Part shown: in pieces, positions 1 through 10,442 of the stretch
Position numbering within the stretch: position 1 is the first letter of the stretch
Layout of the letters: every line of letters starts with the position of its first letter
From: Quercus robur
Lineage: Eukaryota > Streptophyta > Magnoliopsida > Fagales > Fagaceae
Length of the DNA stretch: 64,000 nt
NCBI RefSeq assembly: GCF_932294415.1
Contig: NC_065536.1
Coordinates: forward strand, 2,356,001-2,420,000
Reading direction: 5' to 3'
Notes under the pieces: model-generated
Told to the model about the DNA's origin: nothing
The model's database searches: none
Seen by the model: only the letters and a program-made list of their open reading frames with translations
Position numbers and translations under genes: made by a program

Positions 1-2
1 AG

Positions 3-86
3 GGTGTCACTATTGAGAAGTTGAAGCTGTGCGCAACTTCAATTGGTCTTCTAGCTTCAGGACAGGAGGATGAGTTGCAGGGATGA
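3..86 (+). CDS. Ty1-copia polyprotein C-terminus (partial)
   Basis: The window opens inside a reading frame that gives VTIEKLKLCATSIGL and a short tail before a TGA at 84-86. This is the usual C-terminal end of copia-type Pol proteins, just after the RNase H domain. A purine tract and an LTR start follow about 120 bp downstream, as expected for the 3' end of such an element. The rest of the polyprotein lies left of the window. Identification is from family memory of this short tail. Confidence 0.7.
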   Translation, partial: GVTIEKLKLCATSIGLLASGQEDELQG

Positions 87-189
87 GGGATTGTGTTATG
101 GAGGATTGTGGTTGATGTTTGCAGCTTGTGAGCCCTTAAGGGCTAAGGTGGAGCTGATGGAGAAGTTTGCTAGTGTAGCTTGATCAATT

Positions 190-445
190 CAAGCCAAGGT
201 GGAGATTTGTTAGTGTGGCTTGAATTTTGCCACAAGCCCATAAGGCCCAACCAAGCCCAATCCGGTCATAAGAATTGACCTAATACAATTTGTATTAGGA
301 ATCCTAGGAGCCGATTATATAAAATTGCCGAACCAGGTAAATATTGTCTTGTGCGTGTGATTGTTTTCTTTGGCGTGTGTTTTCTCTATTTGTTTTGTTT
401 CTCACAAGTTGGGATTTTGATTAAATTCCCTACAAAGGATACTAC
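190..445 (+). mobile_element. 3' LTR of the copia element, with polypurine tract
   Basis: A purine tract (AAGGTGGAGAT, about 196-206) is followed by TGTTAGTGTGGC at 208, a typical copia LTR start. A TATA-like TATATAAAA at 316-324 would be the LTR promoter. The right end is uncertain; CA dinucleotides at about 434 and 445 are candidates. No matching 5' LTR can be seen because the element runs out of the window. Confidence 0.6.
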
Positions 446-1114
446 AAATTTTACTATTGACTTACAAATTGTCATGTTATTAATCACAAAAAATTGATAT
501 AAACATTCATTAATTAAATTGATGAAGTTTATCAATGAGAGACAATGTCACATTATATTTTGAACATTTTATAATGTTTTTAATTAGCGCATTTTTCTTT
601 TTCATTTCTATTAAGACTCTCAAATTACAAGACTAATAGAACCTTAACTCAATTGAAACCCTAAAATATTTCAAAAAGATGTTGCAAATGTGTTAAATCA
701 TCAATTATAGATTAATCTCCCCTGATAGTTTGAGACTTTGATTTTTGTAAACTAATATCCTACAAAGCCATACACCAAATAATATCTATCTCTCTCTCTT
801 AAAATCAAAATATAAAATTAAAAATTAGATTACAACTTTATTTAACTATGCATCATCTTATATCCAAAATAAAGTATCTTTTTCAATCGCAATATATTTT
901 TATTTCTTTTTATTAATATTTGTAATTCAACTATGATATTCAATTTTCTATATGAAATTAACATTATTCTAGTTGGTATTATTTATGTATTTAATGTATC
1001 AAATTAACCTTAATTTGATTAGTATTAAATAATTTTGTTTAATTAATATTTACATATTAAAGGCTCCGTATAAATTTTTCGCCTTAGGCCCCAAATTATG
1101 TTGGGCCGCCCCTG
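446..1114. mobile_element. AT-rich segment ending in a hAT-like terminus
   Basis: No gene is seen in this stretch. It ends with a GGCC-rich tail (GGGCCGCCCCTG, ending at 1114), the form often seen at hAT element ends. Immediately after it begins sequence that is repeated at 32128. The abrupt edge therefore suggests an insertion that clips the left side of module A. The other end of the element was not located. Confidence 0.35.
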
Positions 1115-1440
1115 ATCATGCCTGAAAAAGCTACTTGAGAAATTCTCATCTAGGGTCACCCAAAGAACAAAAAACAAATAAATAAATTAATGTCTTCATT
1201 CTGAAAAAAAAGAAAAGTTTTGTCGTCTATAAAATGAGTTCCTTGCTAATTTTTAAATAAAAAAATGAGAGGATACAAGCTTGAGAGGTCTCAAAGGCAT
1301 TAGGATCCTCACAACACTTCCTCTAATGATTTAGTTATAACTCAAACTAAATTCCATCAAGATTTTAAGATAGCATTAGGCAGTAGGTGTCGAATAATTG
1401 TTCGTAAATCAAACTCAGTTGATCCTTGAAGTCTTGGAAG

Positions 1441-1525
1441 TAGCTCGTGGAAGGTATTTAGAATAGAAGAGTCCAAGCGGCCTAAAGCCAATTATGTGGT
1501 CATCTCAGTAAGTCATTTTTAGATG
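1441..1525. repeat. Dispersed repeat with TATTTAGAATAGAAGAG core
   Basis: A block with the core TATTTAGAATAGAAGAG followed by GGCCTAAAGC and a TCAGTAAGTCAT-like end occurs here and again near 32450, 43255, 43636, 49446 and 57136. It carries no long frame. The copies at 49.4 and 57.1 kb belong to the duplicated units of peroxidases 7 and 8. The others lie in module A or beside the LTR remnant. Confidence 0.65.
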
Positions 1526-2206
1526 AGAATTCAGTTTAGAATGTCATCCAAAAGGAAAAAAGTCACTTCTTTGCCTGATTCTTCTAAAATAAATAACAAG
1601 TTCTTTGCCTGATGATTTCGTGTACAAAGGCATAATGACTAATTACTACTTTGGTGTAACCGTGTTTCTTGCATCTTTCTTCATAATAGTTTTTTATTTC
1701 CCAGACAATTATGCATTGGATTATAGACAATCCATTAGAAATCTGTACACAATGGACCAAATAGATCGAAATGGACTAAATTGGATGGAATAGACCAAAA
1801 TGAAGTTAATGGACCGACATGTACAGAATTGGACCAAATAGACCCGAGGGGACTGAATTGCTCTCCCTAAAAATTAAACAATTTTTAAAAGTAATTTATA
1901 TCTCTTTATTTTTACAAATATATAATTTTATTAATTTTTGTGTTTTTGATTGATATTATTCCTTTTTGAAGTGGTTCATATTTTTCTTAGTTCTAACTAT
2001 TATTATTATTATGCATTACTCCTATATTTTTCTAATTTATTTTGGTACAAATAAAATTTATAAGTTTTAAATTTATTGTTAAAATTTCTCATTCACTTGA
2101 GTAAATTATCATGATAATCAAAACTTATCTTATAATAACAATTGATTTTACTCAAATAATTCATATTACTCTAAATCTAAACTTGTCTTTTCTCATTCTT
2201 AAGTGT

Positions 2207-2550
2207 GTGGACCGAAATATGCTAAATGGACTGAAGTAGAATGGATTGAACGGAAGTGGACCGACATGGACTAAATTGGACTGAATAAACCAAATTGAAC
2301 TAAAGTGAACCAAATGGACCGAATTAGACCAAATTAGACAGAACTAGACGAAACAGACCGAAGTTTATCAAATTGGACCAAATGGACGGAGTTAAACTAA
2401 ATTGGGCCGAAGTGGAAAAAATAGACCAAAAGGCTGTAGAAGACTGAATAGAATCAAATGGACTAATTTGGACTAAAGTGAACCGAATAGACAAAGAGGA
2501 CCGAATTGACCAAAATAAACTGAATTGGACCAAATTAGACCGGATTGGAA
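2207..2550. repeat. Degenerate GGACC-type tandem repeat
   Basis: About 340 bp is built from imperfect 10-12 bp words such as TGGACCAAAT, TGGACCGAAT and TGGACTGAAG, with little other sequence. A shorter patch lies at 1745-1860. Antisense translation is an artefactual Ser/Ile/Trp/Phe-rich string. The same repeat occurs at 22370-22500, 22855-23065, 32790-32900 and 33240-33580, with small patches near 47820, 54980 and 61950. Confidence 0.75.
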
Positions 2551-2696
2551 ATTTTTAAATTATTTTTCTTCAAATTTTTTAAATTAAAAATTTTGAATTA
2601 ATGATTGTAAAATATTTTCCAGAATTTTTTAATAAAAAAATTAAATTAAATGAAGCTGACAGAGATAAAATAAAATAAAACGAATCACAAAAAACA

Positions 2697-3856
2697 GAGT
2701 CTTTTGGCTGAATATTGCTAAATCCAGAGTTTATTTGCTTTATAGGCACTGTTCCAAGTTATTTAGGGAATTGAGGAAAGAGAGTGAATTTCGGAAACGG
2801 TGTTGCCGAAATTCAACAAAAGTATGAGAGAGAAAGAGAAAAAGTGGGAGAGAGAAAATTTTGAATTTCGGTAATCACATTACCGAAATTCCTGCTACCC
2901 AAACCTGCTGACCGAAAACCAATTGTGGCAATGCCATTGCCGAAATAGGGGAAAAAAAATTTGTGGCAATTGTGGCAATGCCATTGCCAAAAATGGAAGG
3001 AAAAAAATAAATAAATAATGGTTGCCGAAATCTAGGGAGGAATTAAAAAAAAATATGCTACGTCCATAATATTTTTACAACATTTTCACAACAAATCACA
3101 GGTGATTAGTTATTATTAATTAAAATTTGAATTTAACGCTGAGATTACTTTTTTAATCCAACAATAACAACCTACCACTTAAAATTTGTTGTAAAATTAT
3201 TGTAAAAATTGTGTGCACATATCATTTCTAAAAAAAAAAAAAAAAAAAAAAAGTGGAATGGATTTGTGGCAATGGCATTGCCACAAATCCATTCCACTTT
3301 TTTTTTTCTTTTTTTCTTTTTTTTAAGAAATGATATGTGCACACAATTTTTACAATATACAACAAATTTTAAGTGGCAGGTTGTTATTGTTAGATTAAAA
3401 AAGTAATCTTAGTGTTAAATTCAAATTTGAACTAATAATAACTAATCACCTATGATTTGTTGTGAAAATGTGGTAAAAATATTGTGAACGTAGCATTTTT
3501 TTTTTTTATTCCTCCCCAGATTTCGGCAACCATTATTTTTTTTTTCCACCCATTTTTCGCAATGGCATTGCCACATATGCCACAAAAAAAAAAAAAATTT
3601 CCCCTATTTCGGCAATGGCATTGTCACAATTGGTTTTCAATCAGTAGGTTTGGGCAGCAGGAATTTCAGTAATGTGATTACCAAAATTCAAAATTTTCTC
3701 TCTCCCACTTTTTCTCTTTCTCTCTCATACTTTTGTTGAATTTCGGCAACACCATTGCCGAAATTCACTCTCTTTCCTCATTTCCCTAAATAACTTGGAA
3801 CAGTGCTTATAACGCAAATAAACTCCAGATTTAGCAATATTCAGCCAAAAGACTTC
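2697..3856. mobile_element. 1.16-kb foldback element (Mutator-like MITE)
   Basis: The whole segment reads as one giant inverted repeat. The left end GAGTCTTTTGGCTG is mirrored by CAGCCAAAAGACTTC at the right end, inner blocks mirror in order, and the axis is at base 3275, close to the geometric middle. The innermost 45 bases (3253-3297) are symmetric except for the central base. Flanks are CAAAAAACA (2688-2696) and AAAAAAACA (3857-3865), a 9-bp target duplication with one mismatch. The corresponding place near 33728 has a single CAAAAAACA and no insert. There is no transposase, so this is a non-autonomous element. The 9-bp duplication points to the Mutator superfamily. Confidence 0.85.
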
Positions 3857-4211
3857 AAAAAAACAAATCATAACTTACTTATATTATATTTTCTATGTTA
3901 ATCAAATATTTTATTTTTTATATTAATTTAAAATTTTGAAATTAATTTTGTCTTCATTATTTTATCTTAATTTTACTCCCCTAATCAAAATCCTGGCTCC
4001 ACAACCAAAAGATAAAGCGATGAACAGTTACCTTACCTTTTAGACAAATCTATATCTTATATATTAACGTATTAAAATAACATATTTGGTTAGAGTTTCA
4101 AATGTAAAACCAGTTGATTTGATGAAAACATGAATTGATTGTTCAAGATCAAAAACGACTATGGCTAAGCTTATTGTGTTCCGTGTTGTATATCTATGTA
4201 GGGTGTTTATA

Positions 4212-5316
4212 GAGTTTTAATTTCCAAATTGCTCTATCTTTGAGTTTATAGAGTTTTCAAGGCTAAATATTTTCCAAATGTCTCTTTGAAGAAAAATCTT
4301 CCTCTGGTTTTTTGTTTGGAAGAGTATTTTACGCACAAGAAAGCTTATAGCTAAAGAGTCTAGATGGCAAATTGTTGATGGGAAGACTACTCGGATTTTC
4401 TATGATTCTTGGCTATTGGACTCAACTGATGGCAAAGTAACTTCCCCCCTAATTTTATCTCACCCGAAGCTACTGTTGATGTTCTCATTGATTCACATAC
4501 AGGGTGGTGGAATACAAATTAATCTTACTGTTCTTTGTTTCTATCCTCCCGAGGCCAAAATGGCCAAATACCACTGTTTATCGAGATATATATCAATTTA
4601 CCACTATTTCAAAAATATGTAGAGATCTACCACTTTTTAGATACTTAAGTTTGGGGAAATCAAGTTTTTCATGGTACTTGAGTTCTTTGAAAAAACAGTC
4701 TTCAAAGTTGCCGAAATTTTTTTAATAGAACTCAAGTTCATAGAACTCGAGTACCATGGAAAACTTGAGTTCTCCAAAATCGAGTACCCAAAAAGTGCTA
4801 CATTACTAGATATTTTCAAAAGAATGGTAAATTGATATATATTTCGGTAAACAGTGCTATTGTGCTATTTTGGCCATCCTCCTGAAGCTCAACTCATAAA
4901 ATCAATACGTCTGCTCAATCCCACAACCCAATATCCTCATTTGGCCCGAGGTAAATTCGGGAAACTATTCTATCAAAACAGATTACAAAGCTTTGCAGGA
5001 AAAGCCAACTCTGTCCGCAGATGAAATTGAAGCTTCTGAAGAAAAAAAAAGGTTTTGGAAAGGCATTTGGAAACTGAAAACTCCGGGGAAGATTAAACAA
5101 TTTCTATGGAAATCGTATACAAACTCTCTACACACTAGAGAGAATCTGCTGAAGAGAACCATTCTCCACGATCCACTGTGTCATCTCTGTGCAAAGGAAC
5201 CTGAAAATGTGTTACATGCTCTGGACAGCAAAGTTTCAAGGGATCGAAGCACAGTCAAGAAAAAATGGAGCCCTCCAGTTCTAGACTCTTTCAAGACAAA
5301 CTTCTACGGAGCAATG
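4212..5316 (+). mobile_element. LINE (L1-type) 3' fragment, truncated at a breakpoint
   Basis: Translation around 4300-4440 and 4993-5310 gives WQIVDGKTTRIF-like and FWKGIWKLKTPGKIKQFLW strings, followed by CHLCAKEPENVLHAL. This is the zinc-binding region (zf-RVT type) downstream of plant LINE reverse transcriptases. The copy is the same insertion as the one at 34083-35666 but is cut at 5316, so the following RNase H part is missing. A 323-bp MITE interrupts it. The frame is not functional. Confidence 0.75.
4553..4875. mobile_element. 323-bp Mutator-like MITE inside the LINE
   Basis: The segment starts with GGCCAAAATGGCCAAATACC and ends with the inverse, finishing CTATTTTGGCC. It is flanked by ATCCTCCCGA (4543-4552) and ATCCTCCTGA (4876-4885), a 9-10 bp target duplication. 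The interior is also partly palindromic (CATGGTACTTGAG and CTCGAGTACCATG). The same insertion is present at 34425-34748, so it predates the module duplication. Confidence 0.8.
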
Positions 5317-5448
5317 TTTATCCCATTAATTTCTCAACAAAATTTGTGCAAAATCTTACAAAAGAATCAATTTACATTTGAATAATGAATCAATCTAAGA
5401 AAATAATACAAAATAATTTCAATAGTCACACCAATAAACCTATAATAT

Positions 5449-6606
5449 CTAGTTCACAAACCTACAATCTTTCCTAATCTCACCTTGACTTCCTATAAGC
5501 ACATCAACGTAACCCATTTTCACCATAGCTGCTGCAAACTTATAAGCCCATGTTTCACCTTGCTTTGCATTATTCTTGACAATTCCAACCGTTGAAGGGC
5601 TACTCAAAAGAGATTGATCAGAGGTCAATAAGCCATGGTGGTTCTTCAAATTTATATAGTACTTATTATCTAGCCTATTTGGTGTAAGTACATCAAGTGG
5701 TACAGTTGGATCGACATTAGCAGCATTTTGTGGACACTTGGCCTTTAAGTCTCTAGCAAATATAGGATCCATTGAAGGGTCTTGTAGATTTGTTTCACTG
5801 AAATTGTATAATCGCTTTGAGAAAGAAGAACAATGTGACCTTCCTATAGAATGTGCACCAGAAAGTGTCACCATTTCATCAAGACAAAGTCCTTTTCGCG
5901 CAAATCTTTGTTCGAGTTCCTGAGCATTGAAGGTAGGTGGTGGAAGGTTTTCAATAGGCTCATTTTCACGTGACACCCTACCATCACGGCGTCCTGATGG
6001 AACTTTGTAACTTATGCCTCCAACTTTGTAAGCACTGTCACGAGCAGCAAATGCAATAATGTCTGCACAAGAGACTGTTTGTGGGCATTGAGCTTCAAGT
6101 GCGGCCTTCGCCTCAAATATCACTTCAAATCCTCTTAAGCTTGGATTGTTGACTGGACTATCTCTCTCTGCTGGATTTCCGGGGGTTGAATCAAGTAAGA
6201 CAGAGGCATCACAACCCTGGCATAAATAACATTGAAAATAAGATTCAACTCTAACAGCTTAGTAATTATGTGACTTATAAGGTATATTCTTTTTGCGGGA
6301 ACATAAAGGAAAAGTAGAAGAGTGCAAATTTAGGTACAGATTCTAGTGAACATATAACAAGTTAATTGGTGCTGCAAAGTGCTAACATACCCTGACAAAA
6401 CAGTCATGAAAATGCATTCTGATGAGGCCAGCAGCAAGGCCAGGGTTGCTTGATACGGCTTTGATCACAGCGTTTCTCACAATGGTCTCTGCAGAAGGAC
6501 AAGTTGATTGATAGTAACCCACTTTGAGTGATGGCATCGCCAGTGACATTGACACCATCATAGACATAGTAACAAAGAAAACCAAGCAAAATTTGGTTGT
6601 TGCCAT
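5449..6606 (-). CDS. Class III peroxidase, copy 1 (PRX1)
   Basis: Two exons are inferred, 6606-6391 and 6216-5449, with a 174-bp GT-AG intron (donor AGG|GTATGT, acceptor CCAG|GGT). They encode 327 residues, the normal family length. A hydrophobic signal peptide covers about residues 1-23. The motif RMHFHDCF gives distal Arg63 and His67. GCDAS (73-77) supplies calcium ligands, Glu89 and Asn95 match the conserved distal pair, and LSGAHSIG contains proximal His194. All eight structural Cys are present. An extra Cys183 (GLCLDEM, Ser in the other copies) is unusual. The ATG at 6606 was chosen because copies 2 and 3 start at the same place. The protein is expected to be a secreted haem enzyme oxidising phenolics or making and consuming peroxide in the wall. 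It appears intact. Confidence 0.95.
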
Positions 6607-6747
6607 AGTTACTCTACAACTCAATAAATACCGCAATACTCTACCGAGTGAATGAATAAGACTCAAGTGAAACAAGAAAGAAAGAACAGATAAAGAAGAA
6701 TATTTTAAGCAAGAAGGAGATGAAGATAAAGGTTGTTGTTAGCAAAG

Positions 6748-6810
6748 TATTTATAGGAATGAAGTTAGTGAAGATGGGACTGGCAGTTTTTCTTTGAAAG
6801 CCAAAACGTG
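6748..6810 (-). promoter_or_regulatory. PRX1 promoter: TATA box and ACGT element
   Basis: On the minus strand TATAAATA occupies 6755-6748, about 140 bp before the ATG. A CACGTTTTGG-type ACGT-core element lies about 50 bp further upstream (6810-6801). Both are kept at similar spacing in copies 2, 3 and 4, which argues that they are functional. Which factor binds the ACGT element is not known. Confidence 0.6.
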
Positions 6811-7455
6811 TATTTCTGCATAGAAAAAAGGCTTGCAGCTGTCTAAGTTTGAGGGTTTCCATGGTAACAAAGAGGAAACAGTCCTCTTTGGCTCACTCGA
6901 AGATCTTTCCATCCTATTAGCCTCTTAGGTTTTGAGTGGGTAATGATGTATTTATGTTCTTTTGACTTTCAGGGATGTCTACTTGGCAATGGGGAGGGTA
7001 AGAAGGTAAAATAACGTACGTGTATATATATATATATATATATAACCAACGTTCAGGCATCTTATGCAGACTAAGTCAGTTAGCTTAATTTTCAGCTTCT
7101 TTGTTTACGGGTTCTACTTTTTCATGACATTTTAATTAACACCTTGATTAGGACAAGGAAATGGATGGAAGTCTGAACTGAAAGGGATAGTAGATCCCAC
7201 CATTTTTTCTACCGTTTGAGAGTTTTTCAAGAGAGTGAAAGGAAAAAAGTTAGGGAATATGATCATTTTACTTTAAAGATTTCAAATACACTAGGAAACT
7301 AGAATTAAAAATATATATTTCTATCTTTTTCTATTCAGTTATATTTTATAAAAATCTATTTATCTCATTTCTTTTATTCATTATATATATGTTATGTGTG
7401 TGTATGTATAGTATTACAATTGATAAAACAAGTAAACAATCAAGTAATTATTCAG

Positions 7456-7491
<36 letters not shown>

Positions 7492-8399
7492 TATCATAGT
7501 ATAATTTAAGTGTATATGTGTGTAAAACTTACTCATGGAGATTTTAACTCTAACCCTTACCCTCCACACCCCATAAGCACTTATATTTATGGAGTAACCA
7601 TCGTACCAAGGGTGTGCGGTGGTATTATTCTGTATTCTTAACATGCTCTCTTCTCTCACTTAACGTCAATGAGGTCTACTTATTAAATTTATAATTTAAT
7701 CTACCATTCACATATTGTAGGAGAGAGTACTTAATAATTTCCATGATTAAGCATGACAACTAGATAGGTCTCCCATTGACCCAGTAGCTAGCATTTTATT
7801 ATCAATCGGAACTCATTTAAGATGATCATTTATATGTCATCCCAAGGAAAAAGTCAATTCTCTGTTTGATGAAATGTCTTTCTCATCTTATAAATCCCTA
7901 CTTTTATGTTGTGGACTAAAGACAAAATGAATAGTTGTGAAAAGACAACTTTTATAGCTTAGTTCAACCACTCAATGTTTCTCACACATTTCTTCGTAAT
8001 CTTTTTTTGTAGTTTGGTTAGATTAAAAAAAATATAAATAAAATGTTACTAAGGTCACCTTTTTTATTGATTTATAATTAATATAATGTTGTTCAATGTA
8101 AATGTTTGAAACCAACATTTCTCAAGACACTTGTTTTTGCTATGCTAGCAGTATATCCTTTTTCCATTTTAGGAACCAACATTCAATCAACCACAACATG
8201 TCTTAACCTTCACTAACTCATGAGAAATTATTCACTCCTCCTCTCTTTTCAAACAGGAGGAGTGGTTCCCAATGTGGGATTAATGGTAGGGCCTACAACT
8301 TTTGTGAAAGAAGGGAGGACTCCCCTTATTGGAGTGAAAAAATTCTTCTAATTCATTGTGCTGCTTATCTAGTCTTTATAGCAATTAATTTATATAAAA

Positions 8400-8570
8400 C
8401 ATATTACAATGTAAACCTTATTTAAAATGTGATTTATGTCATTTGAAAGTAAAACTTTACAACAAAAAAAAAAAAGGATTGGTTTAATGTAAAGTCAATG
8501 TTTCACATAATTCATTGCTCAATCGTTGGTGAAAACAATATTGTGGGGAGTTTGAACAATTAATTTTTAC
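8400..8570. repeat. Direct repeat, first member
   Basis: This stretch shares TTTGAAAGTAAAACT, AAAAAAGGATT and AATGTTTCACATAATTCA in the same order with 9662-9823, about 1.26 kb away. The two are clearly diverged, so the duplication is old. No coding potential is visible. Confidence 0.6.
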
Positions 8571-9661
8571 ATCTTTTGGTCTTACTTGGTGAAAAAAATT
8601 GTATGCTTCACGTAAGTAAATCTATCACAATTACCGAGCTAGGCTCTGACTCCATAGACTTCCTTGATCTGGATCTTGTTCTCACATGAACCACCTGTTC
8701 ATGCCTTGATCTTCAATACGCTTGATAGTTGAAGGTTTGGCAGCAACTTTACTCCACTGTTACTAGCAATATGGATTTGATCTCTGCTTGTAGAGTTAGA
8801 AGATTACAGAACCTCACAGATCTCACATGAGTATCTCAAGACTTAAAAAAATGTGTATTAAAGTTTCCCATTTATACCTAGCAATGTTGGACTCAAATTC
8901 TAAACATTTCGTGGGTTGTTGAGCCTAATTTAAAAATCTGCAGAATTGCAGTTCGATTGGTCGAGCTTGATAGTTTCTAAATTCTTCTTTTTGCCGCTTG
9001 TATGTTCTTGAATCTTAACTTGTATCAATTTGATTAATGTCTAAAACACTTCTAAGACACTAAGATCTTATACTAGACATATTTTTGTTCTCGGTTTTTC
9101 CAACATACAATAAAATTAGAACCTAAACATTTATGACTAAATATTTAAAACCTAAAAGGGGGTATTATTAAGTGAATTAGATGCTCATACATTTTAATAT
9201 TAAGTGAATAACTGAATTAATGGATATTTATTATAATAATAATAAAAATTTTATAGATACACTCAATTTAACAATATGCTTGGATGTACTCGTGATTAGT
9301 GCACAACAATTTCACTCTTTCATCAATTGTCAATGGTGAGCCCATATGTATGTGATGAATTCAATTACAAATTAATATTCAAATATGTTGTGAAATTTGG
9401 TGTGAATTTGAGTTTGTCTACAAACGGATTGTGATAATAATAGTTAATAGAATAATATGGTGGTTTCAACTTTCAAGGGTGTTCAATTTTGTGTGGCTAA
9501 GCCCCACAACTTGTTTGGCAATTTATTTAAGAGGCTAATACCCGTACTCAAACTCAGGACATATTACTTTTAATTAAAGGAAATTTCTATCACACTAAGG
9601 CTAGACCTCAAGTCACTTACCTGGTCATCATAGAAATTGTGTTATATAAACAACATGATTG

Positions 9662-9823
9662 ATAACATGTTTCAAAGTAACCCATTTTTAAAATGGGATT
9701 TACATAATTTGAAAGTAAAACTATATTAAAAAAAAGGATTTACATCATCTAAATTTAATGTTTCACATAATTCACTATTCAGTGGTTGGTACGGATTCAA
9801 TAAAATAGGAATTCTGAACAATT
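9662..9823. repeat. Direct repeat, second member
   Basis: Partner of 8400-8570, with the same ordered words and several small gaps. The neighbouring sequence at 9160-9480 is also related to 12850-12908 plus 16967-17230, so it serves as an approximate pre-insertion sequence for the elements there. Confidence 0.6.
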
Positions 9824-10442
9824 AAAAGTTTCCTCTGTTGTTTTTTAGTGAATGAAATTGAGCGATTCTAACGTAAGTGCCAAAGTAAGAGGGAGAACTA
9901 TCAAGAGCTCGATATTATTGTCTTATTCTCCAAATAGGGAGAACTTAGGTTTGAAATCCTTTATTATATGGAGTACATAAAAGAACAGGGTAGAAAGAAA
10001 ACTGCAATTTTTATATCTTGAATTTGCTTGAGTGAAAAATCAAAATCTTGAATTTAGTTGAATAACAAATCAAAATCTAATTTAGAGTCAGCTATTGGAT
10101 AATAACTCTTTCAAATAATTTTGTTTCTTTGGGTTACATTCACTACACACATTTTTGTATGATTTTTTTTCCCAAAAAAAAAAAAAAAAAAAAAAGAGGT
10201 TGTAAATTAAGCAATGAAAAAAAAAGTCCATTAATAAAGCAATGAAAAAGAGGTGGTAAAAAGAGCTATGCACATTTTGTAACATCCGACGAATACAAGT
10301 TTATCCCATTAATTTCTCAACAAAATTTGTTCAAAAACATACAAAAGAATGAATTTACATTTGAATTAACATTGAATAAGGAATTAATGTTAGAAAATAA
10401 TACAAAATAACTTTAGTAGTCACACCAATAAACCTATAATAT

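Larger units (their letters stand above)
1115..5316. repeat. Module A, copy 1 (segmental repeat)
   Basis: This stretch matches 32128-35190 nearly base for base in long runs (for example ATCATGCCTG at the left edge and CGGAGCAATGTT at the right) and matches 21180-23490 more loosely. It contains GGACC-rich degenerate repeats, a foldback element, a LINE tail and a MITE. The right edge at about 5316 joins directly to TTTATCCCATTAATTTC, which is 3' flank shared with peroxidase copies 2 and 3. This marks a recombination breakpoint downstream of copy 1. Relative to copy 3, the only large difference is the 1.16-kb foldback insertion. Confidence 0.8.
6900..10300. other. Intergenic region between PRX1 and PRX2
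   Basis: No credible gene is seen. The region holds (TA)n microsatellites at 7023-7044 and 7461-7489. A diverged block near 7760-7860 (GTAGCTAGCATTTT, then a GTCATCC...GGAAAAAGTC stretch) is shared with the upstream regions of other copies. A pair of direct repeats is listed separately. The last 70 bp before 10330 (ATGCACATTTTGTAACATCC) is 3' flank shared with PRX3. Confidence 0.6.

Noticed and set aside
2324-2533. Ser/Ile/Trp/Phe-rich small proteins on the minus strand (also 22801, 33361)
   Set aside because: They are translations of the TGGACC-type degenerate repeat.
5738-5923. Plus-strand open frames over peroxidase exons (also at 10711, 18941, 28993, 36948, 44705, 51435, 58280)
   Set aside because: They are antisense shadows of the peroxidase second exon; their conservation follows the peroxidase codons.
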